Source: Thozetella sp. PMI_491 (taxonomy: Eukaryota; Ascomycota; Sordariomycetes; Chaetosphaeriales; Chaetosphaeriaceae). Taken from it: a stretch of DNA of 64,000 nt. The translations under genes were made by a program, and so were the position numbers. The notes beneath the pieces were generated by a model. The model worked only from the letters and a program-made list of their open reading frames with translations. It did not search any database and was not told where the DNA came from. The stretch lies in NCBI GenBank assembly GCA_021432635.1, contig MU270042.1, positions 720,488 through 784,487 on the forward strand, read 5' to 3'. This document shows, in pieces, positions 22,190 to 38,200 of this stretch (the first letter of the stretch is position 1; each line of letters opens with the position of its first letter).

Positions 22190-25100
22190 TCTAGGTAGGT
22201 CTTAATATAAAAGTATAGTAGCGCCTCTAAAGACCTAGCCCTTTATACACTTATCTTACCGCTTATATATTATTACCTTAATCTAAGGCAACTAGTTTAT
22301 CTATTACTAATACTTTTAATAAATAAACTATCACCTTAATATATAGTACAACTAGCTTATATATAACTATATTATTGCTCTAGTTTACCTCTTTACAACA
22401 AGCACAAGGTATAAAAGCAAAAGGTATAAGGCATAAGTCATATAATATAATATAATTAAAGTTAGGGTTTTCACACTAGTTACAAGTCTATACCATAAAA
22501 ATGTCTATTATATACATAGATAGCCTATTACTAGCCCTAGTATCCCTAATCTAGCCATTATCCCTATAATCATACCTAAGTTAATCCTCCCAAGCTTAAA
22601 TAATTCTAGCCATCAGGTAAAGGTAGCACTTCTTCTCACGCTTTATATTAGTAATTAAATAATTTAAAGCAACTAACTCTAGCAGAGTAGGACTAGCACT
22701 AAAGCTAGTATAGCGGTCCATTTAGTTATATAAGCAGCTTATAATATTAAAAATAGGCTATATTATCTAGCTATATATTTTCATTCTAGCTTATTATTAA
22801 TATACCACCCCTACCTATAACAGTATCTTTTTACTTACTATATATATACTACTTCTTCGTGCCTTTTTAGTTACTACTATCTACTATACAACAAATACCC
22901 TCTAATTATAAGTCAAGCAAAAGCATATCAAGCATAATCAGGCACTATAGGCTGCTATACACCATCTATTCCAAGCATATAATACCCTTTTTTATCATCT
23001 TTATTATAACATCTAAACAACCATCAGAGATCTCCTCTAGTATACTATAAGTACTGTCCTAGACATAGATACTATAATAGTACTAACTAAAGCCCGTTAA
23101 AAGTCCCTAAAAGATAGAATAGTATTAATAAGCATATTAATAGCGCCATACTCTAAAGCACTTAGCGGCTAGCCTATTATCTAGTATCTAAGGGGGAGGG
23201 AGGGGGGGGTTAGTAATAACTAGTAGTAGTGTAGAGTGTACAATAGAAGCGCCTTGCCTTAGAGAGGGATAAGTAGATAGTAAAAGGTTAAAGTAATTAT
23301 GATATTTTAATAAGTGAAGAGTGAGGCGTAAGGCAGGGCAGTCTTAACTATAGTGCTATTGCATAAGGTAGCAAGGTCCTAAGGTACTAGGGAGGTTTAT
23401 ACCATATTAGAAAGGCTGTTGTTATTAAATAAAGCGAGCTACTTTAATAGTTGCTAAGATAGTTAGCAATAGGTAATAGGAGTAAAAAATAAAAGTAGGG
23501 GGGCAAAAAAACAACAGTGCTAAGAGTATAATAATATAGTTACTTTTACCTCTAGACTTATAAAAGGCAGGGTAGGACATAGTAATAGTACTATTTAGTA
23601 GTCTATCCCTCCTAGCAGTAATCCACTACTACTCTCTAGCTAAGTCTATTAGCTTACTAGCTATCAGGCGCATAAGAGCTGTCTCTATCTCTATACTAAC
23701 TCCTATATTACTCCTAGACCAGCTGTAACAATTTATTAATACAATCTATAAACTATTAATATAGTTATAATAGCCTACTAGTTTATATAGTAGCTACTTT
23801 TTATAGGAGCTAGTATATAGCAAGGTATAAGGCATATAAGACACAAGGCATAAGGCAAAAGGTAAGAGGCACGAGGTAAGGCATTAAGTTAGGGTATTTA
23901 TATAGCTATCTACGCTCTAAGGATAGTATTATATATATATATATAGCAACTAGCTACTAGCCCTAAAATCCTATATTTTACACTTCGTCTCTACAGCTAG
24001 TTCCTACTTAATCCTCTATAAGCTTAGATAATACTAAGTATTAAACATATATACTGCTTCTTCTCCTGCTATATATTAGTAATAAAGTGGTTAAAGCGGA
24101 TAACTACAGGCAATATAGAGATAATATAAAGGCTATCTTAGTAGTCTATCTAGTTATAGTACTAGTTTATAATAGTAATAGTAACAACTAGGCTTTTATA
24201 TATAAAGTCACAGACCATACCTATAATTCTATCCTAAATATAAATACCAGTATAGTACTAAGGATAGCCTTAAAGCAGGCTATACTAGATAGTATAGCCC
24301 TTATTAATAATTATAATAGAGTTATTAAACGTGCTAAAAGGTAAGTAGACAAGGCATAAGAAAGACATATAAAAAGATATCTAGGTATAATAGCGTCAAT
24401 AGTAAGGCAAGACTAATATTAAAGAGACTTATACTAGTAATAATATACTAGAGATAAATAGGGATTAATAATATAAAAGTAATTATAAAACAGTATAAGT
24501 AGGTAGTAAAAGTAAGTATAAGGCAATATAAATAGTTATAGTTATAAATTACTTAAGTATAAAGCAGTATAAGGGTAGAGAGTATTTATAGTTAGGGGGT
24601 AGAAGCAACAAAGTAGTAGTAAATAGAGCTAAATAAGAATAATAAAAATAGATAAAGAATAATAGGAACAAATAAAGAATAATAAGACTTATAGCGCTAA
24701 CTAGCAGGTAGACTACCACTAGGCTAGCTATATAAAGCCTTATAATATTATATCCAGCCTAAGTAAAGACTGCAACAGCCCCACTATATACACTATATTT
24801 TCCATAATAGTTATAGTAGAAAAAAGTAGATCATACATGCACAGTCATATAAGGGCATATAAGTATTACACTATCTATTTATATTAGGACTAGTAGCTCT
24901 TTATTATATTTATAGTTTTAATTAATATCAACTTCTACTTAAAACTAGTAAAACACTACTTTAGTTTATTCTATTATTTAGGTATTATATCAAGGGTTTT
25001 CTATAAAGGCTATAGCACTATACTATATAATAGCTACCTCAAGGGCATCCTCTCCGCTATATACCGCTATTAAGTATACCTAGGCACTTATCTTATACCG

Positions 25101-28100
25101 CCTAGAGCTACTATATAATAAATATACTAATAGGCATAATAAAATCAGTAATTACCTACTATAAAAGGCTTAGTCACAGACAAATAGAAACAGCACCAGC
25201 CAGATACGTCTAAACAAGTGGTTTACCACTATATATTAGCCACCCAGGAGGATAAGGAACTACCCTCCCTTACTATAGATAATAGGGTTACCTACTTAAT
25301 AGCTAATATTAACCAGGCCTAGATATAGGTAGATAATATAGGCGCAGGCTAAGGTACTATTAACCACTATAGCCTAATACAACTCGAGTTTTACCACTTA
25401 TCTATCAACTAAGAGCTATACACTATTAGGGTCGGCTAGGAACTAGTAGAATAGTCTATAATATATAAAAAGCATAACAAAAGGGTCTAAAAGGTTAGCC
25501 TAAGTCCTATATAACAGCAGCAAGAAGCTTGCTTAACATACTAGAAAAGGTCAAAGTAGTTATATAAAAGTGGTTAGGCAAATCAGGGGCAGCCGCCCAG
25601 TTAACAGGCTTAAAGGGGCTTAATACACCATAGGATCCCACAGGCATGTCAGGCCTATTGATAGCAGGCATAACTATAGTAAAGTCAGGAGTAAAGGCAG
25701 GCAAGGCAGGTCAGGCTTCTATATTTTAGTCTTACACTAAGGCTCTCGCTATATTAGTATTTATACTCTTATAAGTAATAATAGTATCATAGCTCATAGA
25801 TATCTTTATATTACTACTATAGTATAACAGCTAGAAGATCATCGTTTAAGACTAATAAGGGCAATACTATTTAACCTTATACTACTAAGTATACCCACAG
25901 GGCAAATACTAGCCCCTATAATAAGCAGCAGGGAAACCTAAGCTATGCTAGTAGTTAGTAAATATATATAATAAGCAAGTATCTATAATATATAGCTAGG
26001 TAGAATATATAATTTTATCGATCCTATAGTACTAACTAGCCAGTAGCAGGGAAAGCTAGGCTATACTAGCAACTAGATATATAGTAAGTAGTATCTATAC
26101 TTTACAGCACCTATCTCTAGCTATATAAGGGATATAGCCCCATCTATCCTATAATGCCTATTAATAAATAGGAAAACCAAGGTCATATTAATAGTCTAAC
26201 ATATATATAAAAGCTAGAGTTTTACAATTCCTATAACATAAGCTAAGGTTAACAGGCAGGAGATATAGCTTTATCTATCCTATAGTACCAACTAATAGAT
26301 TAGCTATAATAAGTAACCACTTATATACCCCCCTCCTCTAATTCTATAGAGGTTACAATAAACTAGTAGCTATAATAACTAGTACAAAATCTATCTATAC
26401 TATCTACTACACACTATATACTTAGCATATAATCCTCCCTATATCTGCCTTACTCTATCTCTATATACTTAGCATCACCTATAACCTTAATATCTTCTTA
26501 TACCATAAGGTCTATAGTATATATTAGGCATAAAGTATTTATCTTAAGAGCCTTTATCCCCTAAGCAACACGATCTATATCCTTCTACTATTAAACTAGC
26601 ATCTATAGGTTAGCAGAGGCTATACCTATATTATTATTAGTTTCTTATACATTATTAACTAAGACATTTTTTAAAGGCTACTACACTATTACTATAGTAA
26701 CTACTATATAAACTCTAGTAACTTACCTTGTTATTAACATTATTATCATCATCGTCCTAAAACAACTACTGGATAGCGTCCAACAGGGCGTTACAATTCT
26801 TAGCAAGCAGCTTAGTATTACTAGCGATAACATCTATAAGATTAAACTTATCTAGGTAGATATACTTATCATTAGAATTACTATCTACTACAAACTCCCT
26901 TAACTTCTAGCCCTAGGTTAGGGTAGCAAGGCCTTAAATAGGCATAATAGGCTTATCCTCTTTATTATCCTTATAATCCTAGGCATATACCTCCGCTGCA
27001 TTAAAAAGGGCTAGGTACTGGTTAAGGCTAAATTAGCTGTAGTTAATGCCAGCCACAGCATAGTACTTCACCAGGCTGTCTAGGTAGTCCCTAACAGCGT
27101 AAAGGTTATCCTTATCTGCCACGTCTGATACAATAATAATAGCTGCTAGTAAGCTTAGGTAAATACTAATCTAGTATATATACTTCCTAAAAAACTTGGT
27201 AATATACCTAGGCAAAGACATGACTTAGGCATAGTAGTTAAAAGGGAAAGATATGAGTAACTATAGGATCTTATAGCCTAGTATATACTAAAGTATTAGG
27301 TATATTACATAGGTAGGAAGGTATACCTTTAAGACTAGCTACTCTATTATCTTTAGGTTTATCTTATATAGTGTGACATTATAGTATATAAAGTAGATAT
27401 ATAGGATCGTCTATTATACCTTCTTATACTATTTAATATGCTTAAGCCTGCTAAATATCTAGAAGATTATTAACTAGTTCTATATATACTATAGGATCAG
27501 GCTATATAAGTATACCTAGTATAAGTTTAAGCCTACTATAGATAGGTTTATATTAAACACTAATATATCTACCTTTAAGTACTAGTTATTAAACTTATCT
27601 ATTACTACCTATCTCTCTAAGGGTAAGTGTACTATATAGATACTTAGAACTACTAATAAGGCCTTAGTAAATATAGCATAGAGGATCTTATATTATGGTT
27701 AACCTATTCCTAGACGATTTTATAGAGATCCCTATAGATTTTTTATCTGTAGTAGCTATTATTAAATACTTACTACTAGATCTAAGGGTTAGCAATAACT
27801 ACCAGGCTTTATTTCTTATCCTTTTTATTATGTATAACCTAGTTAACAGTCTGGGTTATAACAGGTAATTAATCTATAGTAAAATATATTATAGCAATAT
27901 AATTAGCAGCAGATAGAATAGTATAGTAGTTCCTATAGGTAGTAATATAAATATAGCTCAGACTATCATTAATATAGTTCTTGATAATGTAGTTAGTGTA
28001 CTAAGCCCTAATAACAGGCGGCAGGCCATCCTTGCCAGAGGCAGCCTCCTTACCCTGCAATATAGCAGTAGGTAACTGGTTAGTAGTATCAGCGCCTGGG

Positions 28101-31100
28101 GCAAGGGCGCTACAACTGCTGGCCTAGGCTTCTAGGGGTAGTACTGTAGCAGCCTCTTCTAACACAGTGTTGTCCTGTTTTAAGATAGTATAGCTATAAT
28201 AGTCTATCAACAGTATCTATAATACACACACCAGAGCTATGTCTAGCATAGCACAGCCTAACCACTTCTTAGCCTCATTCTCCATAAATACTTATAACAA
28301 GGTTACCTAGACAAGTATGTGTTACACACTCAGGGGCCCTTCTGATAAAGGTATTATTTTTATAAGGCTATTAATAATATAGATAATTATCTTACCTATC
28401 TTTCCCTAGTAGCTAAGCAGCTTTATCTTATACTCTACAGGTATTATAGCTTCCCTAGGGAATACTATAGTACTATTTAGAAGGACAATAAGCTTGTCTA
28501 AGTTATACTTAATTATAATTATATCATAGATACTACAGTAGATGCTAGACAAAGCATTGCCTAACTTATCTCCCTTCTTACCTATCACAGTGCTAACCAG
28601 CTGTAATATACTAGGCAATAGGCACTACTACTAGTACTTAGTCTTTATAGTATAGATATATAACGCTAGTACGCCTAGCTAGTCTATATAGATTATATAC
28701 TATATCTTATCCTTAGGATTATATGTGTCTAGGTTATAGGTATATACTAGCTACTAGTCTACAACATGTACCAGCAGCAGGTTATACAGTAGCTTCTTAT
28801 CTTTAACTAGCTACTATACCTAGTATATAAAAACAATAATATCTTTTATATAGTTTAGTATAGGCATAACACTTATAAAGTATAGCACCTCTTTAGGGAG
28901 TAACTAGATTATATAGGAGAGTAATAACTCTAGGTTATATATATACTATGCCTTATTAATAAATATATACCTGAACTATATATACTTATTAGTATAGATA
29001 TATAGTTTATACCTTTAGATCTTATAGTTCTTACACTCCTCTAGTACCTCCTTATTATCCTCTTTAAAATCCCTATTAATATACTTAATCCATTACTCTA
29101 TAGCCTTAAAGAGCAGCTTATTAATTATATCTAGGTCAATAGGATTTAGCTATCCCTTTATATAGATAAATTTAGATAAGATATATATCTAATACTACTA
29201 GACAGTACTAAAAGAAAAAAGTATTATATTCTAGGTATTCTACTTTACATTAGCTAAATATATTTTATAGGGGCTACTATACTATTATACTACTAGGGCT
29301 ACTATAGAAACTACTTACCTTAAGCTTACTAGTCTTATCTATCTACTTATATAGGATTATGTTAAGCATTATATCATTAACTATATCCTTAACATATACC
29401 TTATCGCTACTATAAGCGGTAGGTATATTATAAACTATTTTAATATTAAGCTAGTTTAGAAATACCTCCTTAAGCTTCTTATACGTCTACACCACTAGCT
29501 AAGGAGAGCACCTATATATTAAAGGCAGAGCTATAATCTCCTCCTTATTGTCTTTCTAGGCCTTAAGCTTCAGGTATATTATATAGATCACTAAGGTATA
29601 TATAAATGTCTTACTTATACTAACTATATTTACTAATAGCGTTATAGTAATCAGCTTAGATTCCTATAGAAACATCACATACATATCTAGTATATAGTTA
29701 GTAAATATATTTAATAAAGGCTACTATAGATCTATATATATAGTAACTATTATAGAATCACCTCAGACTCACCAAGCAGTTAATAAGGCTTTAAGTTAAG
29801 GTTGGGGCGCTTAACAGGCACTAAGTGGAGATCTTTCCATCTAATAGGCTCTTTAAAGCTAGGGGTTAGTATATTAGTCTTAAAGCTAGCAATATAAACA
29901 GCCTTAATATAGTCAATCTTAACTAAAGGAAAGGTATTAGTTATTAAGATAATAACGGTAGTGTTTTAAACGCTATATATTAGCTTCTTATACACCTCCT
30001 TAATGTCTATATTACTACCCTAGTCCCATATAATCTTAAGCATCTTATTTAATAGGTTTAATTATATAGCTATAAAATCCTATAGATTTCCTTGGTTCGT
30101 CAAGCCCTTAAACTACTTTGTAAGGTCTTTTATAAGCTTATAGCGGATAAGCTTCTAGAAAAACTAGCTGGTAGTACTAACTACTATAGCCAGGCTTAAC
30201 TAGTTAAACAGGGGCAGTTCGACAAGCTATATAACGCCCTACTTTATAATACTTACTATATAGTTAGTGCTATTAATATTACTATAGAACAGTAATATAT
30301 TATAATTAGCCTATAAGAGTAGTAACACCCTTAACTTGCTACAGGCGATCAGCTAGCTCAGATTCTCAGGGCCTATAGTAATAGTCTACTGCCTGATACG
30401 TATAGCCTAGTAGATATAAATGCTGTGTTAGGTTGTGACATTGCCTTTAACCTAATTGCCTGAGTTAAAAAGGAGGCTATGATTAATATTAGTAGCCTGT
30501 CACATAAAAAGGGTAGCCCTATAGTTATACTAGCTATATAGCTAGTCTATCTGCTTCTTACTATTTCAGCAGTCTAAGAAGAAAGCCATAGTATAGAGTG
30601 CCTCTAGCTAGCTGTCTATACTATAGCTGAAATAGGAAGGCTCTTTCTCTATAGTTATATGGTACTACTCCCCTTTATACTCCTTTGTCTAAAGCATTAT
30701 AGTAGTAAACTATAGGATCTATTAGGTGTATAGTAATACTAACTATATTATATCTATCTGGTTTAGTAGCAATATACTAGTATTAATATCCTTATTATAT
30801 ATTAAGACTAGCCGCAGGGCATCTTACACGCCTATAACACTAAGAATAATACTAGCTAACTTATTTTCCTGCGTTTTTTATAAGAGCTAATAGATCTTAG
30901 ACTATTATATTATAGCTCTCTCTTAGATATATATAGCCTGGTACGCGTTAAAATAGCTAATAATCTCGGTTATTATATTATGGTTAGCCTAGATTTAAGA
31001 TTAATTCTATAGGGACTATAACAGCTATATATATTATAGTAGCTACTATTTAATTATTATCAGGCTATATACTTTAGGTATTTATCTAAGTTATTATATT

Positions 31101-31930
31101 AATAATCCTTATAAAGCCTAGGTAGGAGGCAAGGATTATATTATTTATACGATTAGATTTAACTAGTATTAAGTAGGTCTAGCCCAGGATTTTATTAGTC
31201 TTCTACTTTTCCACCAGCTTAGCCTAATACTTAGATTTAGTCTCAACAAGATACTTAACTCTACTCCAGTTATTAGTCTACTATTAAAACAGCAGGTTAA
31301 GGCCTACAGTCTATATATTTTTAAAGGAGAAGTAGGGGTAAAGGCCTAGCTTCTAGTAAAGCAAGAGCTAGTTTCTAGCTGCCTTTAGAATAACAGGAAA
31401 GGTTAAGGTTACTATATCTACCTAGTAAAGAGTATTAATAGTCTTAGATTAAATCACTAGCTTACTATTACTAGTAGGTATAGGTAAAACAGCCAGGGCA
31501 CTAACAAGTAAAGAGTTACTAGCCACCTCCTCTTTAACCGCCTCCTCTCCAGCCAAAGGCTTTAGGTCGGCAGTTTTACTACCTTTCTTCTAGTGCTTTA
31601 TACTAAGAGCTATAGCCCCTTAGCCTAATTGTTTTACTTTAGTTATATTAGGTTTAAGTACTAGTTTAAATACTAGTTTAGGTGATTTAAAAGGTAATTC
31701 TATAAAGGCTATAGTAGCTAAAAAGCTAAGGTAAGTTATTTTTTTTAGCTAGTAATTCTATAAGGGCTATAATAGTGTAGAGAGGGGTAAAAAAGGTAGA
31801 AAAAAAAGGAAAGAAAGAGGAAGAAAGAAGAGGAAGGAGATATATATACTAGGAGTAAGTGATTTATATACAGTAGTAAATTTCTTATTAGGCAGTATAT
31901 TTTTAGATCTTATTAGCTTTCCTAGTAAAA
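22190..31930 (-). pseudogene. Minus-strand coding-like blocks, copy 2
   Basis: Counterpart of 1,436-11,150. Surviving open pieces are few: 25,507-25,704 (Pro/Ala-rich linker) and 28,406-28,618, whose peptide LVSTVIGKKGDKLGNALSSI matches the copy-1 piece at about 7,750-7,820. No family recognised. Fossil, heavily mutated. Confidence 0.45.
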
Positions 31931-32469
31931 TATATATGTTTTAACGCTTATAAGTAAGAGTATATAATATTTTATAGTGTTAAGTATACCTATAGCTATA
32001 AATATAGCTTAGGTAGCTAAAAGATAGTCTATATACTATAGTTATTATAGCCTTTATAAAATCACCTATATCTAAAACTAGTAATATAGCTATATATTAT
32101 CTAGCTAGTATTATACCTAGTATTACTAATAGTCTATAAGACATACTAAACTAGAAAGCTTTATAGATTCTAATAATAATTAATAGCTACTAGGCTGTGG
32201 ATCAACTAGCTATAGCCTTAGATTACTAGGCTATTAGATCACTATGTTAAAGCCCTAACTAATATTCTATATATTTCTAACATATATAATACAGGCTACT
32301 CTACTAAGGCTTTAGACTATACAACTAACTAGTAATTCTTAAAGGCTCTTTACTAGGAATATATAACACTATAGAATTTATAATATCTAAGGAATATAAA
32401 GTAATAGATATAGAATAAGCTATTATTATCTTATATATATATCTAAAAAGATATATGCCTTAATAATTA

Positions 32470-32945
32470 TAATATTTTATAATATAGCTTGTTAAAAAGG
32501 TTTATATAAAAGCCTTTATAGTTATAAGAATAAGCTATAATAGCCTTTAAAGAAAGGAATATATACTATACCTTAATTCTAGAGTTAAGCGACTATTATC
32601 AGCTCACTGTTTTTATTATCTACTAAGATATTCTATAATATAGCTTAAAGTATTTATATAAAGGCCTTTATAGTTATAATAAGAGTAAGTTATAATAGTC
32701 TTTAAAGAAAGAAATATATACTATACCTTTATTCTAAAGTTAAGCAACTACTATTAGCTTATTATTTCTATTGTCTACTAGGATATTTTATAATATAGCT
32801 TAAAGTATTTATATAAAGGCCTTTATAGTTATAATAAGAATAAGTTATAGTAGTCTTTAAAAAAAGGAATGTATACCATACCTTTATTCTAGAGTTAAAC
32901 AACTATTATTAGCTTATTATTTCTATTATCCACTAGGATAACACC
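32470..32945. repeat. 153-bp tandem repeat, 3 units, copy 2
   Basis: Anchors TTTATATAAA at about 32,501, 32,652 and 32,807, matching the copy-1 triplicate in number and position. Confidence 0.9.
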
Positions 32946-33281
32946 TATTATAAATACAAGCCTTATAATAATCCCTTAAAACAGGTACTAAAGTACTAGA
33001 TTTAGTAACTAGTATAAATATACTTCTTTATACTGTAAATTCCTTGGCTAGTAAGATAAAAAGGTAAAGTCTTAGTATAAAAGAGTATCCTAGCTTTATC
33101 TCCCTACACTACTCCTATTAGGTACTTCTTTCTTGTGTTTTATAAAGCAAGGGGCAGTTAGGCACTATAATAGGCTCATTCTTAGTGATATAACTATTCT
33201 TTACTTTATTATCTAACTTAGTTCTCTATAAATAACTTATACTAGATTATACCTACTCTAATAAATTATATCCTGTCTTAC

Positions 33282-35080
33282 AATATCACGTTCTAACAGG
33301 ACTTTTACGCCAAGTTTACCAGCAAGAACAGTAGAAAAGGCCTCGAGTCTTAAGGCTATTAACAAGGGATCGCACTATATAAATCAGAAAAGTAATTAAT
33401 AGTAAAGCTTTATAGTACTAACATCTCTTTATAAAGACTAATCACGTTACAACTAGAGAAGTTTAAAGCGTTTTAAGATAAAGCTAAAGCCCTTAGCTTT
33501 ATAAGCCTATAAGCTAAAACTAATCTATCCCGTATTATATATATGCCTATAGCTTATATCCTTAGATAAAGCCTAAAGGTATTTCCTTTTAGCTTTAAGG
33601 TTAACTAAAATAAATTCCTCTATATAGTTTAAGTATATCCCCAGCTATCCTTTTAAAAGTATAAAAACCTATTGCTATATAACCCAGTTGTTTTATTCCA
33701 TCCTAAAGCCTTTATTCCTAAAGATCCTAAGGTATTTAACAAGAATAAAGAAGGATTAAACAGTAATTCCTTAAAAGGTAGGCCTAACGTTACTATACCC
33801 CCTAGGTATAGTCCCTTAGGCTATTTTATACTAGTAATACTAGTGTATACTATGTAGCAGACTGCTACTACTACTATTGCCCTAAATACTGTTACTACCT
33901 CTAATACTCCTACCCTAGATATTACAGATACTATTAGGCAAGTAGTCTTTACTATACATGCTATGTTTTAAAGTAAAGGTTATATCTAAGAGGTACTAGA
34001 TACCTTAGATACTAATAGCCTTAGCTTAAATATACTTATAAAAAAGCTTTATAATATATAAGATATAATTATATATAACACTATATAAAAGGTATTAGAT
34101 AGTCACCTCTAGGTAATAAGTATACTATAAGCTACCTCTAGTATATTATTTTATAACTAGATACTATAAGCGTTTAGTCTAAGCCTATAAAAGTAGGCCT
34201 ATACTAGTTCCCTATTACTAGCTTTAAGCTTTATAGCTTATTAACTAGTACTACTAACTGCCTTAGCTATAGCTTAAAAGCTAGAGCTAATATATAAGAT
34301 TATCTTTTACAGCTTAAAAGTCCCTATAAAGAAAGCTATAATGTTTTAATATAGTGATATACTACTATAGTATATAGTTTCTTATAATATAAAGGGGGTA
34401 TTCTATCTAAAATAAATAATAGACACTATAATAGAGTTTATTAATAATATAGTTTATAAGGCCTTAAAGACTAAGGAATACCTATAAAAAGTAAGCCTAG
34501 GAGTTGTTTTATAAATACTAGGGATCTATAGTATTTTATAGTGTACCTATTCCTATAAGCCTAGTGTTAACCTATCAGATAATATATAGGATAAGCAGAT
34601 TAACTAGGTGGAGAAGATTAACGAGTCTAGGGCATATTTAATTATATATAGAGTAAGGTTAATTATATATAAGGCTAACTCACTTGTATAAAACTACCTA
34701 CTAGACCCTAAAGCATATTATACTAAGGGTAGCCTCCTAACTACTACTAAGCGCATAGCTATTATACCTAATCCCAGCGTAGTACAACCCTCTACTAGCA
34801 TACAGAGTGCCCTATAAGATAAGTAGTTTCTATACCCTAGCTATAATACTATTAGCCTAGGCTTTTAATATAAAATCCTGCCTTATTAGTTAGTTTATCC
34901 TTAGTTTATGTAAAATATAGGCGTAGTTAGTAGTTTATAAGGTATGTATATAATATATTAAGCCTAGGAAAGTATATGTCAGTACTCTAATAGCTTTAGT
35001 TTTATAATAATATGCTTGATCTAATAGATTAGGCCTAGTTATAAAATAGCTACTACGTTTATAAGGAGTAGTAGCTATAG
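33282..35080 (+). pseudogene. Plus-strand coding-like block, copy 2
   Basis: Counterpart of 12,502-14,300. The piece at 33,672-33,857 keeps HPKAFIPKDPKVFNKNKEGL and aligns with the copy-1 peptide. Its agreement at peptide level supports this frame as the real coding frame. Fossil. Confidence 0.45.
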
Positions 35081-35279
35081 TATAAGCTAGGGTTACTTTA
35101 TCTACACTCTATTTCTATCCTATAACAAGTAGGTACTAGTCTAATCTATATATAAGAGATACCTTTATCACTTTACATCTATATAGTCTTAAGACGCCTA
35201 GGGGGAAAGGGGGGTGCTTCAACATATATACTAACTATAGTAAGAGCTATTCCAGAAATAAACTATAGCAAAGCAGGGA

Positions 35280-38200
35280 GTAGTAGTTTAGCCTTTAAAT
35301 AGAGGCAGGGGATAGAGTAAGGGTATAAATAAACTATTCTATCTTATTAAGGGGTATATTAGCTGCCTCTATAATACAGCCTTAGGGCAGTACTATAGCA
35401 CTAGGGTTTAGATACTCTATAATCTCCTATATAAAGAGCTTTATAGCCTCCTACACGTAGCTATTATATAAGAGGACTATAGTTTTAGTCTTAGGGAGCT
35501 AGGCCTAGTATAAGAGCGGGTTAACCAGGCTTACCTAGGCTATATTATAAAGCCTTTAAAGGTTAAGTACCTAGTTATAAACAGCTTAGGCTATATAAAC
35601 AAACTACTACTCTTTACTTATCTTACCCCCTATTAAGAGCCCCTAAATATTAGTATAGATATTAAACAGTATAAAAGGCAGTATACTACAGCTAAAAAGG
35701 TCTATAAGGGTAGCAATAAGCTATACCTAATAGATATAGTTAGTTAAGATCTTTTTATTGTCTAGCCCTATATAGTTAGTAAGAAAGTTATTAATACATA
35801 AGGGGAAGCTATAGGTTTTATAGCCTTAGCTCTTAAGAAAGACATTAAGCTTATACTTAGGCTGCTATATAACTAAGTTCTAAAGCTAGACAAGCTTAGC
35901 CTTATTATAAAGCAGTAAGAGGTAGGAGCCCACTATGCCTAGGCCCTCTTCTTCTCATATAATATTAGCCCACCTAGAGGCAAGCTTAACTAACTGCTAC
36001 TAGCCCTCCTTCTTAAAGTCACTCCTTATCTAGCTTATAGCCTCTACCCTACACAGGGTCTCACCTATCGCTATAAAGAGGTAGTATATAATAACCTTAA
36101 TAAGTTATACCTAGCTACACTCACTAAATATATCAATAAGGAAAAGGGCGCTAAAGATACACACGTCAGGTTTAGTATAGAGCGAAACAGCATTATATAT
36201 ACTCTTTTCGCCCTATAGACTATAGACAAGTAACTATACAGTAGCTAGGGGGACTAAGTAGGCACAGCCTAAGTACTTAAGCACAAGGATCTCTTCCACC
36301 AGGGTGTCTCTCTACCAGGGCTTTACATTCGCTATCACCTTCTTCCCTATATCTAACTTAAACAATAGGCTTATAATAGCATTATCTTTAGGCAGGTAGG
36401 GGTCTATAAAGGCTAGTATAGTAGGGAGTGACGTTAGTCTTACTATAATAGTAGCAAGAGATACTTAAAGAGTAACAGGCTTAAACAAGAAGTACTAGAC
36501 AGGGAGCGGCAAGCTAGGCAACAGTAAGCCAGGCAACAATAAGCCAGCCGCTATAAGTATTAAGCTACAGCTAACAGGGAGGAAGGGTATTAGGTCTAAG
36601 TATAGGCTAGCAGTAAAAGCTCCTACTAGATATATCACTGTTAGTGTCGCTATAGTTATACTTAGGGGCTTATATAGCTATAGCAAGCTCCTTTAGCTAA
36701 TATTATCAGCCCTAGTCCCTAGGTATATCCTCTCCCCGGCCTACAACAATACTTCTTAAGGCTAATACTTCTCTATATATTATATAACTAGGTCTAGCAG
36801 AGTCTTAGACAGTGTTAATACTTCCCTAAAAGTCTTAGGGTTTATATTCTAGATAATATCTCTATATACTATAGCTAATATAGTCTTAATTATATCAAGG
36901 CTTTTATACTTCCATCCGCACTACTTAGTGGGAGGCAACAGGGACAGGGGCTTAAGGGCTAGACACTTATACCCCTATGTCATAGGCTAGGCTGTCTTAT
37001 ATATACTATTACTAGCTAGCTCCTTAAAGGAGATTAACTTAGACTAGTAGGGCTAGGGTATTAGATTTAAAGCGATATATAGGAGTTAGTTAGTATATAT
37101 AGCTCTAAGGCTTACCTAGGGCTAGCCAGCAGGGTTTTATAATAGCTGCAACACTTATAGCTATCTAGGTATTATAGTATATAGTAGTCGTTATAAAATC
37201 GTCCCTAAATAAGAGTAAGGTATTATTTTTTACTAATAAGAGGCATATAAAGAAATAATAGGTTTATAATTTAATTATATTATATATCCTTACCTTATAA
37301 AGCCTAGGGGGGCTAGGTAAGAAGGGGGCAGTAATTTCTATAATTAGTTATACTTATAAGCTAGGAATCTTTCTCTTCTTAGTCTACTACTTATAGTCTA
37401 ATATAACAGCTAAGTCTATACAACTAAAGCAGCACCTTTATATCTATAATCTCCTAGAGTATATTAAGGTAGGTAGGCTATAGGATAATAGGGATAACTA
37501 CTACTTAGTCAGCGTTTATAAGGGTTATAAGCTTGCCTTAACTATATAGCAACGAGTTACTAAGGTTTTAACTAATATATTAAAAGTAAAGGATCAGCTA
37601 GGTATATATACTCTTAATAATCTATAAAAGCCTTTTATTAGGGATAAGAAGCAGGAGGGCAGGGTGCTACTAGAAAAAGTAGTAAAAGAATAGTATGTTA
37701 AGCTTAATAAGGCAGGTGGGCAGCATACCTAGGGCAAGGAGCTAGGTGTATATATTGCTAAAATAGGCAAAGTAAGAGAGTATAATAATATTATAAGAGG
37801 TAATAACAAGGTCCTAAAGCTTGTAGAACAAGTCATTTACAGTCTTAATAGCTTTCTGATTAAATATAGCTATAGTAATATACTAGCTTACAAGCTTAGC
37901 AGCTTCCTTAAGGCCTATAAGAGTAAACTCAACTATATCCTTAATAATATACTTTAGGTAGGCCTAGACAAGGGCCTAGTAGTATTAATCAGCAAGAGTA
38001 AAAAGTAGCTTAGACATAGTGTTAACATAGAATATACAGAAAAATAGGTTAATAATAGCCTCGATAAGGATCTAAACATACTCTTAGCTTTAGCTAGGCT
38101 TAGTAATAAGGTTAAAAAGCTGCTTAAGAAAGGATTTACTCTACTAGTATTAGTAGACAGCGCTACGGTAGATCTAAAGGCTTAGGACGGTGACGGTATA